45,667 nucleotides of DNA. It comes from Nemertoderma westbladi (Eukaryota > Xenacoelomorpha > Nemertodermatida > Nemertodermatidae). The stretch lies in contig JAUCBJ010007143.1 of assembly GCA_032718475.1 (NCBI GenBank), positions 1 to 45,667 on the forward strand, read 5' to 3'. The translations under genes were made by a program, and so were the position numbers. Of the stretch, positions 33,336-42,225 are shown piece after piece. A model generated the notes under the pieces. The model searched no databases. It was not told the origin of the DNA and saw only the letters and a program-made list of their open reading frames with translations. Within the stretch, counting starts at the first letter, position 1. Every line of letters starts with the position of its first letter.

Positions 33336-34691
33336 GTAAGTTAGTTTATTATCACTTAGTTGGTTTACTGTAGTTCGTGTTACTTTTGGGGTCCTTCTGT
33401 CACTTTTGAAGTTACAATTTCTTCTATACTGTATTTGGCTGTTTGTTGCAGGTTTTTTTTCTTGAAAATATTTACCGCGAAGAGTTTCTAAATGGTTAGA
33501 AAAAATTTAGAAAGTCTCAATTTTGTTTAGAAAACCTAAATAATTTGCCCAGCGTGGCGAATTTGAAAGGTTAATTTTGAAAAGTGAAAAGAAGGGCATA
33601 TTTACTACTGCTGTATATTGCTTGTTTCTACTTTCAAGCTTGCTTGTTTTCTGCGTGCAGTACATCCTGTATTTTTTTTAAATATGATCGAAATAAATCT
33701 AAATATTAAACTAATTAGCCTTCTACCCTATTTAATACAGCTTTGGTAAATTAATTGCGAAGCAATTAATATTCCACATCATTGGGTGTGAGTTTTGACA
33801 GTACAAAGTGCCTTATAAAAAATTATGGGAATGTCAGTGAAACACTCTTAGACTGTAATGATTGAACACAGTCTATTTCAATCAACTTACTTAGAAACAA
33901 TACCGGTACCACAAACGAGTGTGATATTATGGAAAGCTGGTACAAGAATTGAAGCTGATGGAGATGAATCAGATTGAATCAGATTTCCAACTGGTTTGTT
34001 CTGAATTTTCACGAAATAATGTACGATGGTAAACGATGATTAAGTATTTTACTAAGTGCATCGATTCAGATTCATTTCCCAATTTCTTCAATTGTTCAAA
34101 AATATATATGTATTATTTGTATATACTTTGTTACAAAAATATATATGTATTATTTGTATATACTTTGTTACAAAATATATATGTATTATTTGTATATACT
34201 TTGTTACAAAAATATATATGTATTATTTGTATATATTTTATTACAAAAATATAAATGTATTATTTGTATATACTTTGTTACAAAAATATATATGTATTAT
34301 TTGTATATACTTTGTTACAAAATATATATGTATTATTTGTATATACTTTGTTACAAAATATATATGTATTATTTGTATATACTTTGTTACAAAAATATAT
34401 ATGTTTTATTTGTATATATTTTATTACAAAAATATAAATGTATTATTTGTATATACTTTGTTACAAAAATATATATGTATTATTTGTATATACTTTGTTA
34501 CAAAATATATATGTATTATTTGTATATACTTTGTTACAAAAATATATATGTATTATTTGTATATATTTTATTACAAAAATATATATGTATTATTTGTATA
34601 TACTTTGTTACAAAAATATATATGTATTATTTGTATATACTTTGTTACAAAATATATATGTATTATTTGTATATACTTTGTTACATTTTAG
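33336..34691 (+). other. Putative LC3 intron
   Basis: Starts GTAAGT and ends ACATTTTAG. Its 3' half is the AT-rich 37-38 bp minisatellite (34105-34688). From 34070 to 34689 there is no AG dinucleotide on the + strand, so the acceptor AG at 34690-34691 is the first AG in about 620 nt. Confidence 0.65.
34105..34688. repeat. 37-38 bp AT-rich minisatellite in LC3 intron
   Basis: Sixteen units made of TATATATGTATTATTTGTAT, ATACTTTGTTAC and AAAAA. Three units (fourth, ninth and thirteenth) carry TATTTTATTAC instead of TACTTTGTTAC, so the array was partly copied in blocks of four to five units. The last unit merges with the splice acceptor (ACTTTGTTACATTTTAG). The frames over the array are open by composition, including one continuous with LC3. 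Confidence 0.95.
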
Positions 34692-35086
34692 AATCTTGGA
34701 TCGAGCAAAAGATGCCGAGTTCGAAACCGGAGCATAAAACATTCCGACAACGGAAAACCTTCGCAGTTCGGAAGGACGAGGCCTCGGGAATCAGGGCGAA
34801 GTTCCCGACCAAAGTTCCCGTTATTGTGGAACGCTACTCCAAGGAGAAAGCGCTGCCCCCTCTGGATAAAACAAAGTTTCTGGTTCCGCAAGAATTGACA
34901 ATGACACAGTTCCAGACCATCATCCGAAACCGCATGCAACTCAACCAAAGCCAATCACTATACCTGATAATCGGTAATAAAACCATAACAACACAGACAA
35001 CCACATTAGCCGAGGTCTACAAAGATGAGAAAGACGATGACGGCTTCCTCTACATGAACTACGCCTCCCAAGAAATGTTCGGCTAA
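34692..35086 (+). CDS. MAP1LC3C: LC3C-like ATG8 protein, core exon
   Basis: Encodes the whole ubiquitin-like LC3 protein that is conjugated to phosphatidylethanolamine on autophagosome membranes and binds cargo receptors. If started at the internal ATG 34712 it is 124 residues (MPSSKPEHKTFRQRKTF...). If spliced from a first exon, it begins with SWIEQK before that Met. Segments GIRAKFP, VERY, PPLDKTKFLVPQELTMTQF and DGFLYMNYASQ are closer to LC3C than to LC3A/B as I remember them, and the QKMPS stretch parallels QKIPS near the LC3C start. The last residue is the lipidation glycine (EMFG then TAA), with no tail for ATG4 to remove. The core has no introns. The exon is less AT-rich than its surroundings. 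Confidence 0.93.
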
Positions 35087-35524
35087 GTTACTTATAATCC
35101 CGAAGAATCTTTTAGTGAATTTGTTAATAGCCCATTAAAAATATTAATATTATTCTTTATTATTTTATAACACTACGAAGAGTAATATTAAGTTTCAATA
35201 TAAAAGTAGGAATACATAAACACTTTATGTAAAATGTCCCCATTTGATTATAATATTGTATATATACCGGTTAAACAATAATAACTGTTCAGTATTTTTG
35301 GTGATCTTATGGTGCAAACTTTTATCACCTTTTACAACCGTTTTTTCCATTGTGTGTGTATGTGTGGTTCTTGTTATAATCTCTGTTTATTACAAGTTCA
35401 TGCACTTATTTGAGGGAATTGTCCCCGGTATATTGGATTGACCGTTTTGCCACGTTACATCGGGCTAAAACCTAAAAAGCGTTATGTATGGTTAGCACTA
35501 AGTTATATATATATATCAATCATA

Positions 35525-35530
35525 AATAAA
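35525..35530 (+). terminator. Candidate polyadenylation signal of the LC3 gene
   Basis: AATAAA, 439 nt after the LC3 stop codon. No earlier perfect AATAAA was found in the 3' flank. Confidence 0.4.
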
Positions 35531-36100
35531 TCATATATATTTTAATACGTTTCTGTTATTAACTTATTCTATTGTCCATCATGTTAATGTCCAGTTTACA
35601 TTCATTTCAATTATGGAGTTGTATAATATTCGATTAGGTCTATATTGTAGGTTAGGTTTATGTGTCATACAGTAGGCCTATGTCTGTCAGCTTAAAGTAG
35701 TACGATTTCCAGAAAGAGCATGTTGTACTGGTATTAGCAAATAATTAATTGTTATTTTTCTGGAATATCAGTTCAGTATACAGTATGCATACCTCCACGA
35801 CTTTCTCGACAATAGAGTTTCTATTTTAATTTATAATTAAGTGCTACAACAATTTTTAATAAATTGTGTCATATTTGCCCGTATCCATGACAACTCTCTA
35901 CAGCTGGTAATCGACCATATTGAATCCAATGCGATACTTGGATGGGTGGCTGATGAAACCATCTTAGCTCCCGCCTAATCACAGATTATCGCTAAAATCA
36001 TTAGCAATTTTGGGTTGTTATTTTATTCTTTCTATGTAATTTTTCCTAGCAGCCCTTTTTACCGGATTTGTCATATGAACGTGTATCTTATCGTTGTAAT
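35531..36100. other. Non-coding region after the LC3 gene
   Basis: No gene seen. Around 35931-35955 GCGATACTTGGATGGGTGGC resembles part of the 5S rRNA internal promoter, but the rest of a 5S gene is missing. It may be part of a 5S-derived SINE or chance. Confidence 0.4.
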
Positions 36101-36391
36101 GTAGGCCTACATTATGTAGGTGTACCGGCCTACTATGTAGGTGTACCGGCCTACAGTATGTAGGTGTACCGGTGTACATTATGTAGGTGTACCGGCCTAC
36201 AGTATGTAGGTGTACCGGCCACAGTATGTAGGTGTGCCGGCCTACAGTATGTAGGTGTACCGGCCTACAGTATGTAGGTGTACCGGCCTACAGTATGTAG
36301 GTATACCGGCCTACAGTATGTAGGTGTACCGGCCCACAGTATGTAGGTGTACCGGCCTACAGTATGTAGGTGTACCGGCCTACAGTATGTA
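36101..36391. repeat. 23-bp satellite, left part
   Basis: About 12 copies of a unit containing GTAGGTGTACCGGCCTACAG and TAT. The unit is partly palindromic (GTAGG...CCTAC around ACCGG). The array is split by a MITE and continues at 37145. Confidence 0.93.
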
Positions 36392-37144
36392 CAGTACAGG
36401 CCACCAGAAAACGCAGATTTGTACAATTGTGAACACATTTTATCAAATGTGTACCAGTGTAATGTAATGTTGTTGAACGGGACAATTGAACATAATTGAA
36501 CATAATTGAATTGGCAACAACCACAATTTTTTCGCCAAAGGATACAATTGAATACTTTTGAAACGCTTAGTAATCTGGAAACTCTCTGTAGTTTGCCGCG
36601 AACTGTCACTCACTGCAGCTGGAAATGCGATAAGGATTATTGTTTACCTTTACAGTGTGCGGTTAATGGTGTCTAGTAGGCACGGCCTATAGTTAGTGAT
36701 GTTAAGGCATCTTCTCGTGTTTCTCTGTGCCCTCTCGGTGTCAGACTAATGGCGCGACATCTCCCTGCACTAAATTAATTATTCAATGGTCTAGGCTCCT
36801 CCATCCATATGCCCATCCGCTCCCATACACCCCATGAACATTAACAGTGTGCGGTTAGTAGTCTCTATATACACTCCATGAACCTCCATGTGGTCTTGTA
36901 TGCAGTTCTCTCTCTACCAATACAGCCCATGTCCGCAATGTTACGCCCTGGGGGCTCTCTCATCTACCTGATATCAGACATACAGGTGCACCGCACACAA
37001 AGCCTTTGTCGGTCCCAGCAAGTCAGCCTCCTGCTGTGTGATCTAGAAGATAACTCGCCATAACCTGCAATCAGACGACTTGAACAAATGTGTTCACATG
37101 TGATCACATTGGATGAAATCTGCTTTTTCTGGTGGCCTGTACTG
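36392..37144. mobile_element. TA-flanked MITE (Tc1/mariner-like) inside 23-bp satellite
   Basis: Terminal inverted repeats begin CAGTACAGGCCACCAGAAAA on the left and end with the complement CTGGTGGCCTGTACTG on the right. Similarity extends about 60 bp inward (GCAGATTT, GTGAACACA). The element is 753 bp and is flanked by TA at 36390-36391 and 37145-37146. Removing it with one TA restores the satellite phase (CAGTATG-TA-GGTGTACC). The interior has no transposase ORF and contains a repeated ACAGTGTGCGGTTA (36654 and 36844). The TA duplication fits Tc1/mariner-type enzymes acting in trans. Confidence 0.88.
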
Positions 37145-37182
37145 TAGGTGTACCGGCCTACAGTATGTAGGTGTACCGGTTC
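37145..37182. repeat. 23-bp satellite, right remnant
   Basis: About one and a half units (TAGGTGTACCGGCCTACAGT ATG...) continuing the satellite after the MITE. Confidence 0.85.
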
Positions 37183-38483
37183 AGAGATTCCGTAGCAGAA
37201 ATTAGTTTTACCCGTCGCAGTCTGTGCCAACTGTGAATCTTCAAAATGTATGTCAATACTTATTGAATAGAAATACAGGTTCTTCATACAATTTTTGCGA
37301 CGCACAGTATATTGTTGCCATATACTGTACCGTACCTATGATCTGACGTCTCTCACAACTGAGACACCTTCCGAAAAATACCGATTTCAGTTTGAGCTAC
37401 CAAATGTTACCGTAATTGAAAATTCTTAATAAAATTAGGGTTTTTATATACCACAATAATTTTATCATATATATTTTCCATACTGTAGATTGAAATCTAT
37501 TATTAAATCTTTTGTTATAATATTACAACGTAATTTATTGGATTCATGCGTATAAAAATAATCTTGCTATTAGATGTCGGTATTTTGGAGGTTATCACTT
37601 GTGTAATAGCGTCCAATTATTTACTAGCCTACCCATTCGATATTAATGTTTAATATTGATTTTAAACTATGAAAGTCAACCTTTTAAAATGGTCGTAAAT
37701 TCTTTACTCTTTGGAAACAGTCGTAAAGTCCTATCCTTTTTAGGTAACCATTTCTACTGTAGTCTGTTAGTATAGTACTGTATGTATACTATAACAGTCT
37801 TTTAGAATTCAACGCCCTTTTCATTTACATTGTATTATATGGTGCCTTGATTTTGCAATTTATTCATTATTTATGGGCTAATTTATATTTCCTAGGTTAG
37901 CAGCTATGTCCCTTAATACACGCACTGTGTTTGCTCTGTTTATAAGGGTTATTTATTGTTATACTGCAAGGATCCAGTTTCTATACATTCTAAGCACCCT
38001 TCCACGACTGCACGAGAATGGGGCGCATGGCGGCCAAACCCTAGTCCTGTGTTTCTGAATATTAGGAATAGGATCGCTTGTATAATATCTGGACGATAAA
38101 TGTCTGTTCTAAATTATCGAGAAGTAGGCCTACCCTTAGGCCTACTGTACAGTCAGTAAAACGATATGATTGTGTGGTAACGCGAAGTTAGGTCGTTAAA
38201 CAGATTCCTTAATATTTAGAAACTGTAGCAGTTTTGTGCTTAAGAAAACAGCAGTACTTTATCATTATCTATCAGTTTCTCAAAATGATACCTGATTAAA
38301 ACTGTCATGTAACCCTAACACTAAATCATGATGCTCTAATCTGAGAAATTTTGTGGAATTTCGGACATTACCATTGACCCTTCGGGCCAATGGCATGGGT
38401 CCCAAAACCCACAAACGGGCCACCATTTCACTTTGAAGTAGCGTTTCGGACCACCACACTCGAAATCTGGGGTGAAATACTCT
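37183..38483. other. Non-coding stretch
   Basis: No gene recognised. AT-rich, with scattered TACTGTA words. 38290-38370 shares AACCCTAAC, TCATGATG and GCTCTAA with 3790-3850, suggesting a dispersed low-copy repeat. Confidence 0.5.
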
Positions 38484-38700
38484 GGGAGCGCGGGGGGGGG
38501 GGGCATATAGCGCTAGGCGAAAATGCCCGGGGGGGGGGGGGGGTGTAGGGTGGGGCGAGGGGTGGTGTTAGTTGGTGTATTTATGGGAGACAGCAGGGGG
38601 GGATGGGGGGGTTGCAGGGGGGGGGGGGGGGGGGGGGGTGGTGTTAGTTGGTGTATTTATGGGAGACAGCTGGGGGGGGGGGGGGGGGGGGGTTGGCAGG
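38484..38700. repeat. Extremely G-rich block with duplicated spacer
   Basis: G runs of 12 (38492-38503), 15 (38529-38543), 22 (38617-38638) and 21 (38672-38692), plus several of 5-7. Between them a segment of about 35 bp, GGTGGTGTTAGTTGGTGTAT then TTATGGGAGACAGC, occurs twice (about 38561 and 38637). It is a strong candidate for G-quadruplex formation on the + strand. Homopolymer lengths may be unreliable in assembly. Confidence 0.9.
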
Positions 38701-39529
38701 TAGTATGATTGTTTCCAATAATCCGAAGCCCAGATTGCATCATTGAGGATTTTGTAATTCGCCATTAAAAACAAGTCTCAGGACCGGTTAAGAAAATTCA
38801 TCTGATTTCTTCCATATATTTTAAAAATAAATTTACTGTCGAAAATTCACAAATGGTACATGTTTCCATTACACTTAAATCACAGGAACCCTCATCTCAT
38901 CCGAATCCGATGGCGCACTTTTATGACAATTTTGAAAATAAATTTAACAGTACAAAATTTCATTATCGTTACAATAAAGCACACTTTATAACTTGAAACC
39001 GGGGCTGTTCCCATTGGAATAATAGTGAATAAACACGTTCTGGAATACAACCCTGTGGGATCGAGAATCGAAATGATCCGATGTAGAATTTGATAACTTT
39101 TAGGAGACTCCTCAATGATGCCAGTTTGGGCATCAGTGGGATTATTGACGTCAACTTAAACAATGTTGCCTACCCAAATCAGTCAAAACCTTTACAATTC
39201 CTTGCAAAGTATAATGAAATATCTGCCGGAGCTGTACTATAAGCACATACATTAATAATTAAAATGTCTTTGTCTTCCAAATCAGCTGTTTCAGTGTTTT
39301 TGGTGTAAATAGACGTCCCCGTGTTTTAGGCCTATCTGCCTATAGTTCAGTGTCAGTAGTTCTTTGTCTGAACCGAACCGGTGCCGGTGAGCTGCTTAAC
39401 ACTAATCGGTACAGACTTGTGGTCTTTACTAAATGGTACATGTGTTCTACAATTTGTAGTCATGTATGTCAATTGTATTTACTAAGTAATTTCAATAGGC
39501 CTATATGGTTCATTTGAGCTGTAAAACTA
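38701..39529. other. Non-coding stretch before piggyBac remnant
   Basis: No supported gene. A 64-codon minus-strand ORF (38969-39163) resembles nothing I know. TACAGT and GGCCTA words are frequent. Confidence 0.45.
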
Positions 39530-39537
39530 AATTAAAA

Positions 39538-40232
39538 CTAAATTAAATCAAATCGTAGACAGCGAATTAGAAATTTGAATCGTTGAAAGCCAAGAGTAGC
39601 TTTAAAGAATGGTGGTCCATGAATCGGATGCCAGAGCTCTTGAATGTTTTGATGTGCACTTTTATATACTCCTGCCATTATCAGTACAGCCAGGCTCGCT
39701 TTTAGCTCAACAAATGAAAACTGAATGAATGTTTTTCCAAGTTTTTCACCTAGGATTCGACATTTTCTATTGGTCTCACGCAATTTGATGTAAATAATTT
39801 CAATTGTAAAAAATCATAAAAAAACTATCAAGTTCCGTTATTGGGTTTTGTAAAACTCTAGGTACAACTCTGACAATATCTATCCGTGATTTCTTTCTTG
39901 GTTTGGGTTCTGATTCAACATACTCATCACCAGAACGTGCTAAAATGATATTTTCATTTGTGCGTGGTAATGTGGATATAGATTCTCCTGAATCAGACTC
40001 ACTATCACTACCACCACTACAGCTGCTCTCGATCTCAAGTTCAAAATCACTCACTAACACTCAATAAACCTGAAATATTATCAATGTTTGAATCACAGTC
40101 ATTTTCACTTTCCTCAATAAGCCTAATATTTTCTTCCCCTTCACTTGCTTCATCAGATGAACCTTCACTGCCATCATGAACATCTTCGCCAAATATTATA
40201 TGATGTTCTAAACTACGCCAAACTCTGGACAT
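39538..40232 (-). pseudogene. piggyBac transposase remnant
   Basis: Minus-strand pieces in order are: MSRVWRSLEHHI with an acidic Ser/Glu/Asp-rich stretch (40232-40047), a second acidic piece then KPRKKSRID and a segment ending DSFF (40060-39800), and ETNRKCRILGEKLGKTF followed by FVELKASLAVLIMAGVYKS, ELWHP, GPPFF and RFKFLIRCLRFD (39783-39538). Acidic N-termini and the TN, ELKA, G-x-YKS, LW and RF...LRFD pattern are typical of the start of the piggyBac transposase domain. At least two frame breaks separate the pieces. The ORF stops right after LRFD, so the catalytic aspartates further on are missing. I found no convincing TTAA-flanked ends. Confidence 0.75.
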
Positions 40233-41127
40233 TTACGGAAACCGGGTGGGTACGTACATATAGAAATAAAATAATAAAACGTACAACCTACACAATGATC
40301 TTGCAGACTTACTGACTGACATATATGATTTCGTTTTGTCAAGTAATAATTCTTATTGTAATTTACAATGTAATAATGTAAAGACCCAATCAAAATTGAC
40401 TTTGATTAAATTTATGGTTGGGGAAATCGCCAATAAGATAATTTTTCAGATGGGCAGGTGCCTCAGAATTAGCTATTGAGTGTTGTTGTGTAGCATGAAT
40501 GTGTAGCTCTTACCTAAAACATCAATATTACTTTACTGACTGTATATAACCTGTTTCTGCATCATATTGAACACAACCCCTCACTCTATAACAAAAATTT
40601 CATATGTGATTATATGGAGAACTCAAGACTACATTTTGTAGTTGACATGTACCTTTGGAGGTTTTCTATTCTCAGTGGTGTATAAATAGACATTTATGGT
40701 CATAGGAATGTTTAAGCATATATTTAATGCCTTAATCTAGGGATAGATGGCGCCTGGAGTATTAATTCCAAAATTTCTTTAACAAACTTGATGCTGAAAC
40801 ATTTCGGACTACAAAATGTAGCACACATGTACGTATTAGTGTTAACCCGTAAACAGATAAAGCAGTAAAGCTTTACGTCAGTACAGCATTATGCAGTACT
40901 GCAGTAAGCCATTTCTGAAATCACTGTTTCAGCAGTTCACAGTTCAGGCTATCCTGTCAGGTCAGGTCAGGAGCATACAGCTGCACTGCATACAGGTTTG
41001 CAGATCTATCTCAGAATTATTTCAGTTGCTGATTTATGATGTAGGCCTAATACTGTAGTACAGTAGTACTGCTGTACTGTCTGACTGTAGTACCGGGTGC
41101 CGTAATACTACTACTAGCCTACTAGGA
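40233..41127. other. Non-coding stretch rich in TACAGTA/CTGCAGTA words
   Basis: No gene seen. GACTACATTTTGTAGT (40627) and GACTACAAAATGTAG (40808) are related palindromes about 180 bp apart. From 40870 to 41100 palindromic CAGTACTG and GCAGTACTGCAGTA words are dense. Confidence 0.5.
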
Positions 41128-41212
41128 TCGGCATGCTGCATTGCAGCTGCATTTTTAAGAATGCTGTGCCGGCTTGTCAACAAAATTGCACCGCCACAAC
41201 TCCCTATCAGCA
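41128..41212 (-). mobile_element. RTE-type 3' tail fragment
   Basis: Read on the minus strand it contains GGGAGTTGTGGCGGTGCAAT, TTTGTTGACAAGCCGGCACA and GCATTCTTAAAAATGCAG, and ends CATGCCGATC before a TAGTAGTAGTATTA microsatellite. This matches the ends at 9470 and 42095. Confidence 0.7.
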
Positions 41213-41214
41213 TC

Positions 41215-41300
41215 AGGTCGGTGAGAAGTCAAAAATTGGACTTCAAGTCCAATTTTAGACTTCAAGTCCAATTTTGGACTCCAAAGTCCAATATTGGACT
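41215..41300. repeat. AAGTCCAATTTTGGACTT short tandem palindromes
   Basis: Four to five repeats of a unit of about 18 bp that is itself nearly palindromic (AAGTCCAATTTTGGACTTCA and variants). Confidence 0.75.
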
Positions 41301-41696
41301 TTAGTACAACTCCATGTGTACCCATGCTGCCATACTGTATATCGGTATTTAAATCAAAACTGCATCCCGTATCAGTACATATATATTACATAATTACAAT
41401 GCAACATTATTTTAATGATCAAATTAATTATTATATGTATTATAAACAGGGATCGCACACGTACAGTCAGACATCAGTAGTTACTTTTTGCGGTAGTGGT
41501 ATAGCTTTGCGGTAGCCTTACTGCCTTAGCGGTGTATACCGCGGTAGCGTAGTGGAGTTATAGCTGTATAGTTCATTCATACCCATACTGCCATACCTGT
41601 GGTATTTTCGTATGGCAAAAATAAGACTACTGTAAACTGTAACCTATTATGTTATTGAGTTAATGTTTATTGACTAATTGTTTAGATTAGGTTCAC

Positions 41697-42110
41697 TGTG
41701 TCAAGTACAATGCACACATCTCTGCATCTCCAACCAAACACTATATAACATTGGAGTTGGAGGTGTCTCATTCAGTCATTGGTTCCCCCAAGCTTGACAC
41801 TAGAACAAAGCCGCCTCCGCTTTGCAGGACATCGCTTTAAGCCGTGAGGACCAGCCAGTGCACCTCATGGAGTGAATAAGCATGGTGGACAGCCCATAAC
41901 TTTCTTGAGACGCATCTTTCTTACTGTCTTAAAGGACACTGGCCTTAAAGATGCGGATGATCTAGCAAATGTCATGGGTGATAAGGCTGTAAGAGTGTAA
42001 GGGAGTTGTGGAGGCGCACTTTTGTCAACAAGCCGGCACAGCATTCTTAATACATAATAGGGCCTATATATATAATGCAGTTGCAATGAATCATGCCGAT
42101 TGTAGTAGTA
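41697..42110 (+). pseudogene. RTE-type retrotransposon 3' coding end and tail
   Basis: The first 100 bp match the end of the RT fragment at 5168-5270 (VKYNAHIS, SLTLEQ). Then come RLRFAGHRFK, a TGA, GGQPITFLRRIF and LKDTGLKDADDLANVMGDKA with a stop, the usual C-terminal region of such elements. The untranslated tail follows (GGGAGTTGTGG, ACAAGCCGGCACAGCATTCT), ending CATGCCGATTGTAGTAGTAG. Three short duplications of 6-8 bp disturb the first 90 bp relative to the 5.2-kb copy. Dead fragment. Confidence 0.8.
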
Positions 42111-42129
42111 GTATGTGGTGAGGTTATAG

Positions 42130-42225
42130 GGCTCCTTCAATTGGTAAAGTCAAAAGTGACCGTTTATTGTTTTAGTTAGAAAAGCCTGCATCTGTAACCT
42201 GTTCCTTTCCCTCAATTGGTTTATG
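42130..42225 (-). repeat. Dispersed repeat, copy related to MITE interior at 7640-7720
   Basis: On the minus strand AATTGAGGGAAAGGAACAGG, then TTACAG, then TTCTAACTAAAACAATAAAC matches the order of motifs at 7640-7700 and, in part, 7370-7410 and 32222-32260. The element boundaries are not visible. Confidence 0.55.

Noticed and set aside
34056-34711. LC3 reading frame continuing upstream through YMYYLYILCYK repeats
   Set aside because: The frame is open only because the AT-rich minisatellite lacks stops there. A good acceptor (TTTTAG) and homologous first exons give a better model.
35925-35960. 5S rRNA gene
   Set aside because: Only about 20 bp resemble the internal promoter. The rest of the gene and its terminator are missing.
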